Of a stretch of 22,515 bases of DNA, positions 15,882-22,515 are shown in pieces. Positions within the stretch are counted from its first letter, which is position 1, and each line of letters opens with the position of its first letter. Position numbers and translations under genes: made by a program. Below the pieces are notes generated by a model. That model was given only the letters and a program-made list of their open reading frames with translations, had not been told where the DNA came from and did no database searches. The stretch is from Acholeplasmatales bacterium DTU056 (GTDB lineage: Bacteria > Bacillota_I > Bacilli_A > ML615J-28 > CAG-698), in contig LFRX01000027.1 of NCBI GenBank assembly GCA_001512985.1, positions 10,758 through 33,272 on the forward strand. The letters run 5' to 3'.

Positions 15882-15910
15882 TTTACAAACAATCTATATT
15901 AGTGTATAAT
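15882..15910 (+). promoter_or_regulatory. Strong sigma-A promoter for rpsU
   Basis: TTTACA (15882-15887), exactly 17 bases, perfect TATAAT (15905-15910). The strong SD AAGGGAGGT (15934-15942 region) precedes the ATG at 15949. Confidence 0.85.
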
Positions 15911-15948
15911 ACAAGTTGAAGTTTATGTGTCGAAGGGAGGTACTGGAA

Positions 15949-16122
15949 ATGCCGAAAACAATCGTTCGTGAGAATGAAACAATCGAAGATGCGTTGAAAC
16001 GCTTTAAGCGAGATGTTTCTAGATCAGGTACCCTTGCCGAAGCACGAAAACGCGAACATTTTTTAAAACCGAGCGATATTCGCAAAATGAAAAAACGCGC
16101 TCGTCGCGCTAAAAAACGCTAA
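15949..16122 (+). CDS. rpsU: 30S ribosomal protein bS21
   Basis: Small very basic protein of the 30S subunit platform, close to the 3' end of 16S rRNA where Shine-Dalgarno pairing takes place. It is 57 residues, as in B. subtilis. MPKTIVRENETIEDALKRFK and the Arg/Lys-rich C-terminus are diagnostic. The ATG at 15949 is set by the strong SD AAGGGAGGT; an in-frame ATG further upstream gives a non-family extension. In B. subtilis yqeY and floA-region genes follow, but here the gene is followed by a terminator-like hairpin and then yqfC. Confidence 0.97.
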   Translation: MPKTIVRENETIEDALKRFKRDVSRSGTLAEARKREHFLKPSDIRKMKKRARRAKKR

Positions 16123-16140
16123 ATATATAGGGATAATAGA

Positions 16141-16194
16141 AGCCATTTGAAAGGGAGGAGATTCAGCCGTTTAAGTGGCTTTTTATTATTTTTT
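16141..16194 (+). terminator. Terminator-like hairpin after rpsU with an SD-like apical loop
   Basis: AGCCATTTGA (16141-16150) pairs with TTAAGTGGCT (16171-16180), including two G-U pairs, followed by a T-rich tail to 16194. The roughly 20-base loop contains AAGGGAGGAG, a near-perfect complement of the 16S rRNA 3' end. No start codon follows at SD distance. Confidence 0.75.
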
Positions 16195-16206
16195 AGGCAT
16201 TTCCGT

Positions 16207-16224
16207 CATATAATATACCGGTGA
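16207..16224 (+). promoter_or_regulatory. Candidate sigma-E -10 element and SD for yqfC
   Basis: CATATAAT (16207-16214) matches the sigma-E -10 CATACAnT in seven of eight positions. It also contains TATAAT, so sigma-A cannot be excluded, though neither has a clear -35. GGTGA (16220-16224) is the SD. yqfC-yqfD are sigma-E genes in B. subtilis. Confidence 0.4.
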
Positions 16225-16230
16225 CTTCGA

Positions 16231-16446
16231 ATGAAAAAGTTAAATAAATTTAATCAATTAAAACTATCTATTTATGAAGATAAGCGAATAATTATTGAAA
16301 ATTATCAAGAATTAATTGATATTACTGAAGAACAAATAACAGTTGATTATTACACAATCGTCGGAACTTTTTTAAAAATCACCACTATGGATGATTATTT
16401 TATGGAAATTAAAGGGACGGTAAGGCAGATAATAATCAATGAATAA
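16231..16446 (+). CDS. yqfC: Sporulation protein YqfC (YabP/YqfC family)
   Basis: A 71-residue protein (B. subtilis about 93) of the YabP/YqfC family, made in the mother cell under sigma-E; molecular role unknown. The family pattern is visible: short strand LKLSIYEDKRIIIENYQELIDITEEQITV, then the glycine-centred YYTIVGTFLKITTMDDYFMEIKGTVRQIII. ATG 16231 has a modest SD. The gene overlaps yqfD by eight bases, and the yqfC-yqfD pair before phoH is the conserved order. Shorter than usual at the N-terminus. Confidence 0.85.
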   Translation: MKKLNKFNQLKLSIYEDKRIIIENYQELIDITEEQITVDYYTIVGTFLKITTMDDYFMEIKGTVRQIIINE

Positions 16447-17554
16447 AAAAAGATATTTTATAAAAATTAATAGTCAGCATCTTAGATTATTAAATAAATT
16501 AAATATTTCGGGTTTACATAATGATGGACAACATATAACTTTTTATACTGATTCTACAGGTTTTAATTTTTTGTGTAATCAAGATGTTGAGTTTGAATAT
16601 CAAGATAAACTTTTAACAAAAGCCAAATTTCTTTTTACAAGACGTATTGTAAGTATTATCGGTATAATTTTACTAATAGTTTTATTAATTAATCAATCAT
16701 TTACGATTACTAAATATCAGTTTATTAATCCTGAGTACTATAATCAAGATGTCATTATATTTTTAGATAAATATACTAAAAAAGTTGGACCTTTTCGTTA
16801 TTTAACTGCATCTCTTTCTGAAATTAATTATCAACTTCGTACCGAATTTTTTGAATATGAATGGATTGGCTTAAAGCGTGAAGGTACAATTTTATATATT
16901 GACATTAAAAAAATTGATTTAAAAATTCCTGATGATGAAGATAGTAGTCAAGTTGGTGATTTAGTTGCAAGTAAAGATGCAATCGTACGGTATTTTTATG
17001 CTCAAAAGGGAGTTGTGTTGGTTAGAGAATTACAAGCAGTATCTAAAGGGGAAGTTCTAATTACTGGGAATCTATTAATTCATAATGAGCAAACAAAGTA
17101 TATTCGTCCCAAAGGATTTGTTATTGGTGAAGTACTGGAAGACTATTATTTTAGTATTCCAAAAGAAGAAATAATCGAAGAAAAAACTGGTCGATTAATT
17201 GAAAAGAAAAAAATTACTATTCTTAACAAGAAAATTTTATCAAAAAAAGATCCAATTGATTTTAAAGATTATATTTTAATTGAAAAAGATATTTTTAAAA
17301 TCGGGAGACTATTAAAAATTTCAAATCAAAGCTATTATGAAACAAGTCGAATAACTAATTATTATACTAAAGAAGAAGCAATCGAATATGCGAAAAGTTT
17401 AGTAATAAAAGAGTTTAATTTGAAGAAAACCACAGATTACGAAAAAATTATTTTTATTGAAGTATTAAAAGTTATTGAAGGAAATAATAGTTATGAGATA
17501 AAATTACTTGTAAAGAAATATGAAAACATTTGTGTTTTTCGAGAAGTTAAATAA
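16439..17554 (+). CDS. yqfD: Sporulation protein YqfD
   Basis: 371 residues (B. subtilis about 398). A soluble N-terminal part (1-68) is followed by one membrane segment (about 70-87) and a large extracytoplasmic domain (about 90-371). Features kept include the FDR-type pattern LSEINYQLRTEFFEYEWIGL, the KREGTILYIDI strand, and DLVASKDAIVRYFYAQKGVVLV with KGEVLITG. Family members are sigma-E controlled and needed for efficient sporulation, with unknown biochemistry. The start overlaps the yqfC end (ATGAATAA), implying coupling. No terminator separates it from phoH, but phoH has its own promoter. Confidence 0.88.
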   Translation: MNKKRYFIKINSQHLRLLNKLNISGLHNDGQHITFYTDSTGFNFLCNQDVEFEYQDKLLTKAKFLFTRRIVSIIGIILLIVLLINQSFTITKYQFINPEYYNQDVIIFLDKYTKKVGPFRYLTASLSEINYQLRTEFFEYEWIGLKREGTILYIDIKKIDLKIPDDEDSSQVGDLVASKDAIVRYFYAQKGVVLVRELQAVSKGEVLITGNLLIHNEQTKYIRPKGFVIGEVLEDYYFSIPKEEIIEEKTGRLIEKKKITILNKKILSKKDPIDFKDYILIEKDIFKIGRLLKISNQSYYETSRITNYYTKEEAIEYAKSLVIKEFNLKKTTDYEKIIFIEVLKVIEGNNSYEIKLLVKKYENICVFREVK

Positions 17555-17562
17555 TTAATCTA

Positions 17563-17591
17563 TTAACAATTTTATTTTTTCGTGTTATAAT
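17563..17591 (+). promoter_or_regulatory. Sigma-A promoter for phoH-ybeY-cdd-era
   Basis: TTAACA (17563-17568), 17-base spacer, extended TGtTATAAT with TATAAT at 17586-17591. It lies just after the yqfD stop and gives vegetative expression of the housekeeping block. Confidence 0.78.
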
Positions 17592-17624
17592 AATGAAAAA
17601 GAAAATAGAAAATGGGAAGATGAT

Positions 17625-18584
17625 ATGGTAAAATATAAAACAATCTATGAGTTAAAAAATACAAAAAATGAACTTAAAATCTTAGGGGCAAACAACAATT
17701 TACTATATCTAATCGAGGACTTTTTACAAATAGAAATAGTTATTCGTCATGGGGCGATTATGATTGATGAGAAATATTTAGCGCACGAACAGTTTCTCAT
17801 CACTCTTTTTTCCACCCTTGAAAAACTATTAGATAAGGGAATAACTATTCTAGAACGTGATATGATTAATATTTTACATCAATTAAAAAGTGATCGATTA
17901 GATGAATTAATGTGGATTTATGAAAATCGCGAACATTTAATTACGACTGTAGAAGGTAAGCAAATCTCTCCCCAAACAATTAATCAAAAAATGTATCTTA
18001 AGGCTTTAAATGAATATGATATTGTGTTTGCGATAGGCCCAGCCGGAACAGGTAAAACATATCTAGCGGTTTTATATGCTGTTAGTATGTTGCGAAAAAA
18101 TAAAATTCGCAAAATTATTCTAGTCCGTCCAGCGGTGGAAGCTGGAGAGAAATTAGGATTCTTACCTGGAGATTTAAAAGAAAAAGTAGATCCGTATTTA
18201 GTGCCGTTATATGATGCATTAAACGAAGGGTTAGGTAAAGAAACTGTTGATAAAATGATTGAAAAAGGAATTATTGAAGTTGCTCCACTAGCATATATGC
18301 GCGGGCGAACTTTGGATAATTCCATTATTATTCTAGATGAAGCCCAAAATACTACTACCCAACAAATGAAGATGTTTTTGACACGGTTAGGTTTTAACTC
18401 AAAAATGATTATAACCGGGGATATTACCCAAATTGATTTGCCACATAATGTATTATCTGGTCTAGTTGAAGCAATGGAACTTCTAAAGGATGTTCGCGGA
18501 ATAAAAATTATTAGCTTTGATTCTTATGATGTTATGCGTCATCCTTTAGTGCACAAAATTATTCAAAAATATGAGGGAAGATAA
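17625..18584 (+). CDS. phoH: PhoH-family ATPase
   Basis: 319 residues, the same as B. subtilis PhoH (YqfE/PhoH). Walker A GPAGTGKT (138-145), RPAVEAGEKLGFLPGDL, Walker B IILDEAQN and the TGDITQIDLP motif identify the family. It is a cytoplasmic ATPase linked to RNA metabolism; adjacency to ybeY suggests a link with rRNA processing or ribosome quality control. ATG 17625 has the SD GGGAAG. It overlaps ybeY by one base (TAATG). In B. subtilis pgpH (yqfF) lies between phoH and ybeY and is missing here. Confidence 0.95.
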   Translation: MVKYKTIYELKNTKNELKILGANNNLLYLIEDFLQIEIVIRHGAIMIDEKYLAHEQFLITLFSTLEKLLDKGITILERDMINILHQLKSDRLDELMWIYENREHLITTVEGKQISPQTINQKMYLKALNEYDIVFAIGPAGTGKTYLAVLYAVSMLRKNKIRKIILVRPAVEAGEKLGFLPGDLKEKVDPYLVPLYDALNEGLGKETVDKMIEKGIIEVAPLAYMRGRTLDNSIIILDEAQNTTTQQMKMFLTRLGFNSKMIITGDITQIDLPHNVLSGLVEAMELLKDVRGIKIISFDSYDVMRHPLVHKIIQKYEGR

Positions 18585-19015
18585 TGTATCAAGTGTTTAA
18601 TCAGTATGGGTCGATTAATTTCGACTTTGAAAAAATAATAAATGACGTTTTTAAAGGTGTAAAGGATATTCTAAAATTGACTACCGAATATGATGTTAAT
18701 TTAATTTTAATAGGTGATAACGAAATCCAAGAGATTAACTATCAATATCGAAATATTAATCAACCGACTGACGTCATTTCATTTGAACTTGACGATGAAG
18801 AAAATGAAAATTATATTGGCGATATTTTTATTAGTATTGATGCAGTATATCGTCAAGCTGAAAAATATGGTCACAGTAATGAACGAGAATTTGCCTTTCT
18901 TGTATGTCATGGCACACTTCATTTATTAGGATATGACCACTTAACTACTGAAGATGAACAAGAAATGTTTTCATTACAAGATCAAATTTTAAATTATATT
19001 AATTATAGGAGATAG
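18584..19015 (+). CDS. ybeY: Endoribonuclease YbeY (rRNA maturation factor)
   Basis: 143-residue metal-dependent RNase acting in 16S rRNA 3'-end maturation and ribosome quality control. The zinc motif H-x3-H-x5-H is HGTLHLLGYDH, with His109, His113 and His119. The preceding TDVISFELDD and IGDIFISIDAV segments are also conserved. The ATG overlaps the phoH TAA. cdd follows after two bases. In B. subtilis dgkA would come next. Confidence 0.95.
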   Translation: MYQVFNQYGSINFDFEKIINDVFKGVKDILKLTTEYDVNLILIGDNEIQEINYQYRNINQPTDVISFELDDEENENYIGDIFISIDAVYRQAEKYGHSNEREFAFLVCHGTLHLLGYDHLTTEDEQEMFSLQDQILNYINYRR

Positions 19016-19017
19016 AT

Positions 19018-19422
19018 ATGGAAAAATTAATTCAAGAAGCTAAAATTGCCTATATGCGTACATATTCACCATATTCTAAATTTGGTGTTGGGGCTGCTTT
19101 ATTATTAAAAGATGGAACTATTATTCACGGAACAAATATTGAAATATCATCATTTGGTTTAACTAATTGTGCCGAAAGAAGTGCGTTGTTCAGCGCTTAT
19201 TCGCAAGGATATCGAAAAGAAGATATTGAAAAAATAGCAATTATTGGCAATACGGAAAAGCCAATTTCTCCATGTGGTGCATGTAGACAAGTCATGAGTG
19301 AATTAATGGATTTAGATTGCGAAGTCATTTTAGCAAACCTAAGTGGTGATAAAATGACATTAAAAGTTCGAGATTTACTACCATATCATTTTAGTAGTGA
19401 GGATATGAAATATGGCAAATAA
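19018..19422 (+). CDS. cdd: Cytidine deaminase
   Basis: Deaminates cytidine and deoxycytidine to uridine forms for pyrimidine salvage. It is 134 residues, the homotetrameric type with three zinc cysteines: NCAERSA (Cys51, catalytic Glu53) and PCGACRQ (Cys86, Cys89). The N-terminal YSPYSKFGVGAAL substrate segment is present. ATG 19018 has SD TAGGAG. The gene overlaps era by 11 bases, as part of the conserved ybeY-(dgkA)-cdd-era block. Confidence 0.96.
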   Translation: MEKLIQEAKIAYMRTYSPYSKFGVGAALLLKDGTIIHGTNIEISSFGLTNCAERSALFSAYSQGYRKEDIEKIAIIGNTEKPISPCGACRQVMSELMDLDCEVILANLSGDKMTLKVRDLLPYHFSSEDMKYGK

Positions 19423-20317
19423 ATTTAAATCAGGATTTATTGCAATCATCGGTCGTCCAAACGTAGGGAAATCAACTTTTTTAAATAATGTCTTAGGAAG
19501 AAAGGTTTCAATTATTTCTCCAAAACCACAAACAACTCGAAATCAAATCCGGGGAATTTATACTACTGATGATTGCCAAATGATTTTTATTGACACTCCG
19601 GGGATTCATAAACCACAACATGAATTAGGTGGAATTATGAATCGCTATGCTTTAAATACTTTAACTGATGTCGATGTAGTATTGTTTATTGTAGATGCAA
19701 CGCAAGAGTTTGGTACTGGCGACCAGTTTATTATTAATGAATTGAAAAAGATTAAATCCCCAGTATTTTTAGTTTTTAATAAAATGGATTTGATTAGAAA
19801 CAAAGGGAAATTACTTGAAAATGTTGTTAAATTTACAAATGAATATGAGTTTTCTGAAGTGCTTTATATATCAAGTGTAACAGGTGAAAATATTAATCTA
19901 TTATTAGATAATATAAAAAATTATTTACATGAAGGACCAAAGTACTATCCATTTGATCAAGTTACTGATCAAAGTGAGCAGTTTGTGATTGCTGAGATAA
20001 TTAGGGAGAAAGTATTATTATTGACACGTGAAGAAGTTCCGCATTCCGTCGCAGTAGTTGTTGATAGAATGGAGGAAGATGAGGATTTAACTCATCTGAT
20101 TAATATTCATGCTACTATTTATGTGGAACGAAATTCGCAAAAGAAAATTCTAATTGGTAATCAAGGCAAAATGATGAAAGAAATTGGAACTTTAGCTAGA
20201 AAAGAAATAGTAATGTTACTTGGTCGTAAAGTCTTTTTAGACTTATGGGTTAAAGTTGAGCCGGATTGGCGAAATAAAATTAACCAGCTACGCAAATTAG
20301 GTTATAATTTGGAATAA
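19412..20317 (+). CDS. era: GTPase Era
   Basis: Essential GTPase that binds the 3' end of 16S rRNA and guides 30S assembly. It is 301 residues, as in B. subtilis. The G motifs are GRPNVGKS (14-21), the TTRNQIRGI switch, DTPGIHKP, and NKMD. The C-terminal KH domain contains GNQGKMMKEIG and ends WVKVEPDWR. ATG 19412 with SD GTGAGGA lies within the cdd end. The stop codon overlaps the next promoter region. Confidence 0.97.
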   Translation: MANKFKSGFIAIIGRPNVGKSTFLNNVLGRKVSIISPKPQTTRNQIRGIYTTDDCQMIFIDTPGIHKPQHELGGIMNRYALNTLTDVDVVLFIVDATQEFGTGDQFIINELKKIKSPVFLVFNKMDLIRNKGKLLENVVKFTNEYEFSEVLYISSVTGENINLLLDNIKNYLHEGPKYYPFDQVTDQSEQFVIAEIIREKVLLLTREEVPHSVAVVVDRMEEDEDLTHLINIHATIYVERNSQKKILIGNQGKMMKEIGTLARKEIVMLLGRKVFLDLWVKVEPDWRNKINQLRKLGYNLE

Positions 20318-20337
20318 TTTCAAGAAAAAAGTATAAT
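20309..20337 (+). promoter_or_regulatory. Sigma-A promoter for yqzL-recO
   Basis: TTGGAA (20309-20314), 17-base spacer, perfect TATAAT (20332-20337). The -35 overlaps the end of era. The predicted start is near 20344. Confidence 0.7.
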
Positions 20338-20350
20338 TTTTTCGAAAATT

Positions 20351-20377
20351 GTTATCCTATTACTACGGAGGGATAAC
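20351..20377 (+). promoter_or_regulatory. Leader hairpin overlapping the yqzL Shine-Dalgarno
   Basis: GTTATCC (20351-20357) and GGATAAC (20371-20377) are perfect 7-base arms around a 13-base loop. The SD GGAGGG (20367-20372) sits partly in the loop and partly in the right arm, one base before the ATG at 20379. Starting near 20344, the transcript would fold almost at once. This may limit translation. Confidence 0.5.
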
Positions 20378-20378
20378 A

Positions 20379-20540
20379 ATGAGAAAAGAAAAATGGCAAA
20401 AGTTTTTAAGTACTGGAAAAATTGAAGACTATTTAGCGTACAAAAAAGTCGCTAAATATGATCAAGAAGTTGCCTTAGATAACCTCAAATTAGGAGAACA
20501 AAATGATAGTAAGAGAGGGAATAATACTAAAAAGTATTGA
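20379..20540 (+). CDS. yqzL: YqzL-family small protein
   Basis: 53 residues from ATG 20379, set by the SD GGAGGG at 20367. MRKEKWQKFLSTGKIEDYLAYKKV matches the YqzL core (W-x-x-F-x-x-TG-x-I-x-x-YL-x-[FY]K), and the position between era and recO is the conserved one. Function unknown; the family is typical of spore-forming Bacilli. The last 38 bases overlap recO, so the C-terminal tail (from about NDSKRG) is probably an unselected read-through and unlike relatives. Confidence 0.75.
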   Translation: MRKEKWQKFLSTGKIEDYLAYKKVAKYDQEVALDNLKLGEQNDSKRGNNTKKY

Positions 20541-21228
20541 TTATAAAGATTATTCAAAATTAATTTATATTATAGGTCCTGAAGGACTTGAAACTTTGAT
20601 AGTTAAAGGAGCTAAAAAACCACACAGTAAAAACTTTAGTTATTCACAGCCTTTAACAAAAATTTCGTATGATAAGGTTGAAACTAAAACATTTGATATA
20701 TTAACAACAGGATTAATTATTAATAACTATACAACTATAAAAGAAAGTTTTGATAAAACGAAATATGCATACCAAATTATCGAATTAACCTATCAATTTG
20801 CTAATCATATTGATGATAAAAAACTTTTATATAGTTTCTTAGATGAAATTTTAGAGAAAATTGATGTTTCACAATTTGCTAATATTTATGAATTAATTTT
20901 TCGCTTAAAATTATTATATTTATTAGGTGTTGGTCCAGTCTTTTCAAGATGTATCGATTGTCAAGCAAAAGATAATTTGATAGGTTTTGTTCTTGAAAGT
21001 GGTGGCATGAAATGCCATAATTGTCTTGAACAAACTGATAATATATATAATGATGAAACTATTAAATATGTTAAATCATTATATCTAATGAAATTAGATC
21101 AAATGACCGAAGAATTCTTAAATCAATTTCCTGATATATACGATCAAGTTAATCATTTTATTAATAATTATTATCAATATTTTTTAGGATATCAAAGTAA
21201 AGTGTCGAAAGTATTTAAAAGTCTATAG
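20503..21228 (+). CDS. recO: DNA repair protein RecO
   Basis: Loads RecA onto SSB-coated single-stranded DNA with RecR (and RecF) and anneals strands. It is 241 residues. An N-terminal OB fold (1-80) with REGIILKSIDYKDYSKL is followed by a helical domain and a zinc site with CxxC...CxxC at Cys150, Cys153, Cys171 and Cys174. ATG 20503 with SD TTAGGAG lies inside the yqzL tail. A strong terminator follows. In B. subtilis, era-yqzL-recO are also adjacent. Confidence 0.94.
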   Translation: MIVREGIILKSIDYKDYSKLIYIIGPEGLETLIVKGAKKPHSKNFSYSQPLTKISYDKVETKTFDILTTGLIINNYTTIKESFDKTKYAYQIIELTYQFANHIDDKKLLYSFLDEILEKIDVSQFANIYELIFRLKLLYLLGVGPVFSRCIDCQAKDNLIGFVLESGGMKCHNCLEQTDNIYNDETIKYVKSLYLMKLDQMTEEFLNQFPDIYDQVNHFINNYYQYFLGYQSKVSKVFKSL

Positions 21229-21230
21229 AT

Positions 21231-21269
21231 AAAAACGACTTATATCAATGAATGATATAAGTCGTTTTT
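21231..21269. terminator. Bidirectional rho-independent terminator between recO and the permease
   Basis: Perfect 17-base arms (21231-21247 and 21253-21269) pair around a 5-base loop, with T-runs on both strands. It closes recO on the plus strand and the permease gene on the minus strand, whose stop codon touches the stem. Confidence 0.94.
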
Positions 21270-22460
21270 TATTTTATAATGAATATCGATATTAAATATA
21301 AAATAATTACAAATAAATAGTTTAAAACTGTAAATTTTATCAAATACGATTTAGTTTCACTAGGGTTGTGTTTGCGAAATTCTGTAAAAGTGATTAGGCT
21401 GGCAAGTGAAGCAATTAAAGTACCACAACCACCAATATTTACTGCTAATAATAATGATTGATAATCAGTTGTAAAGTGTGATAGTAAGACAGCACTTGGA
21501 ACATTGCTTATTAATTGACAAGAGATAATACCAAACAATAAGGTATTTTTTGGAAGGATATTACTAAAAAAGGAGTTTACTGATTCGATTCGAGCAATAT
21601 TTCCACTGAATACAAAGAAAGCACAAAATGTTAGAAGAAGTGGATAATTTACTTGTTTTAAGGCTTTTCGGTCGAGAATTAAAAGTGAAATAAATACTAC
21701 TAATAGGCCTAATTGATATGGAATAATTCGAAAAACAATTAAGATACTAAAAAGAAATAATAGCGAATAAATTGTTGTTAATTTAATGTTTAGTTTATAA
21801 TTGTTGTCATTTATTAATGTTAATGGAGTTGGTTTAACTAAAAAGCATAATAAAAAAATAATGGTTATTGCCACAATAAACGGCGGAAACATAATGGTAA
21901 AAAATTCTTTAGTATTGATATTAAAAAATGAGTATAAATATAGATTTTTTAGGATTTCCAAATGGAGTAAGCATTCCGCCAAGGTTAGCGGCAATGTTTT
22001 GCATAATAAATGTGAAAGCCATAGCTTTTTTATTTCCAGAGTTATGTAAAACTAAATAACCTAATGGTAAAAAAGTTAATAAGGCCATATCATTTGCTAA
22101 AACCATTGACCCTACGAAAGTAATAAAAACTAATGCAATGGTAACATTACGCAAATTGTGAAGTTTTAAAATTATTTTTTTACTAATGATTTCAAATACA
22201 TGCAAATTGGCCATTGCCTCTACAACCGCTAAAGTACAAAATAAAGTCGCTAAGGTTGGCCAATCAAAGTAGTTTAAATAGTAACTATCAATTGGAACAA
22301 AAATGCAAGTAATTAACATTGCAATTATGGCAATTGCAAGGACAGTTTGCTTTTTAAAAAAAGAAATTATATATTTAAATATATGTTTAAAAATGTTAAA
22401 TTTTTTTTGTTTTGGTTCAAAAATTGGTGAATTGATGTCTACAACTAATACCGGTTTCAT
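21269..22460 (-). pseudogene. SLC13/ArsB-type anion permease, split by a one-base frameshift
   Basis: Two overlapping minus-strand frames together make one protein of about 396 residues. The 5' frame (22460 down to 21921) holds a short hydrophilic N-terminus and membrane segments with VLANDMALLTFLPLGYLV and QNIAANLGGMLTPFGNP. The 3' frame (to 21269) resumes at NLYLYSFF and holds SNVPSAVLLSHFTTDY and NIGGCGTLIASLASLI. Both parts are well conserved with the YbiR-like branch of the ArsB/NhaD/SLC13 superfamily. The switch falls in a run of six A on the coding strand (21945-21950); five A would restore GNPKNLYLYS. The start ATG (22460) has the SD AAGGAG. The substrate is unknown. It could be a recent loss, a phase-variable gene or a sequencing error; if an error, it is a functional CDS. 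Confidence 0.8.
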
Positions 22461-22501
22461 AGTCTCCTTCTTCCCTGTAAAATACAATAAAAACAAAATA
22501 C

Positions 22502-22510
22502 ATTATAGCA
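22502..22510 (-). promoter_or_regulatory. Extended -10 of the permease promoter (minus strand)
   Basis: On the minus strand TGcTATAAT is read from 22510 to 22502, about 40 bases before the start ATG. The -35 would lie beyond the window end and cannot be seen. Confidence 0.55.
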
Positions 22511-22515
22511 AAAAA

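Noticed and set aside
17984..18325. 113-codon minus-strand frame inside phoH
   Set aside because: Antisense to the conserved Walker A region of phoH, with no recognisable motif.
21921..21994. Programmed ribosomal frameshift in the permease
   Set aside because: Restoring the frame needs +1 (or -2), not the common -1 shift. An A6 run is short for transcriptional slippage and no stimulatory structure was seen. Mutation or sequencing error is simpler.
1..22515. Mycoplasma genetic code (UGA = Trp), suggested by AT-richness and mollicute-like genes
   Set aside because: TGA ends several genes at the expected family length and conserved tryptophans are TGG.
1..22515. CRISPR arrays, tRNA/rRNA genes, insertion sequences, prophage or defence genes
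   Set aside because: I looked for direct repeats with spacers, cloverleaf-like sequences, transposase or integrase motifs and terminal inverted repeats and found none. The window is core chromosome.

Overview
This AT-rich window carries a densely packed stretch of Firmicutes housekeeping and endospore-formation genes. UGA is a stop codon (dacB, der, hup, the ankyrin gene and yqzL end in TGA) and Trp is TGG, so this is genetic code 11, not the mycoplasma code. Nine genes belong to sporulation or spore-germination families (dacB, spmA, spmB, spoVIF, spoIVA, gerM, yqfC, yqfD, and the yqzL neighbour family). The order follows three Bacillus subtilis neighbourhoods: dacB-spmA-spmB-rluB; cmk-rpsA-like-der-gpsA-...-spoIVA-HU; and rpsU-...-yqfC-yqfD-phoH-ybeY-cdd-era-yqzL-recO. 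They are joined and condensed here. I infer a low-GC, probably spore-forming member of the Bacilli/Erysipelotrichia side of Firmicutes, possibly one of the streamlined mollicute-like lineages. Species cannot be told from this window.

Layout. 1-1581: 3' part of mutL (mismatch-repair endonuclease) directly abutting miaA (tRNA modification), closed by a strong terminator. 1742-3880: dacB-spmA-spmB, a spore cortex/core dehydration operon. 3888-9524: rluB, then a single reading frame joining cytidylate kinase to a five-S1-domain protein, then der and gpsA, with sigma-A promoters before rluB and cmk and a terminator after gpsA. 9533-11435: spoVIF and spoIVA (spore coat assembly) and a terminator. 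11436-11863: the only long non-coding stretch (477 bases between genes, counted from the end of spoIVA). It holds an orphan terminator and a possible short transcript. 11864-13482: HU overlapping a 12-repeat ankyrin protein, then a terminator. 13514-15874: a GerM-like protein, rdgB and a choline-kinase-like phosphotransferase. 15882-21269: rpsU, yqfC-yqfD, phoH-ybeY-cdd-era, yqzL-recO. 21269-22510, minus strand: an SLC13/ArsB-type permease split by one extra base in an A6 run.

Themes. Housekeeping genes mostly have TATAAT boxes with 17-base spacing, often with an extended TG. The sporulation genes spoVIF, gerM and yqfC instead have CATA-type -10 elements that suit mother-cell sigma factors. 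Compared with B. subtilis several neighbours are absent from their usual places (rph, yqeY, yqeZ/floA, pgpH, dgkA). The most unusual items are the cmk-rpsA fusion that keeps a full internal ribosome-binding site at the junction, the HU-ankyrin overlap, an SD-like loop after rpsU, the orphan transcription unit before HU, and the frameshifted permease. I saw no tRNA, rRNA, CRISPR array, insertion sequence or phage gene.
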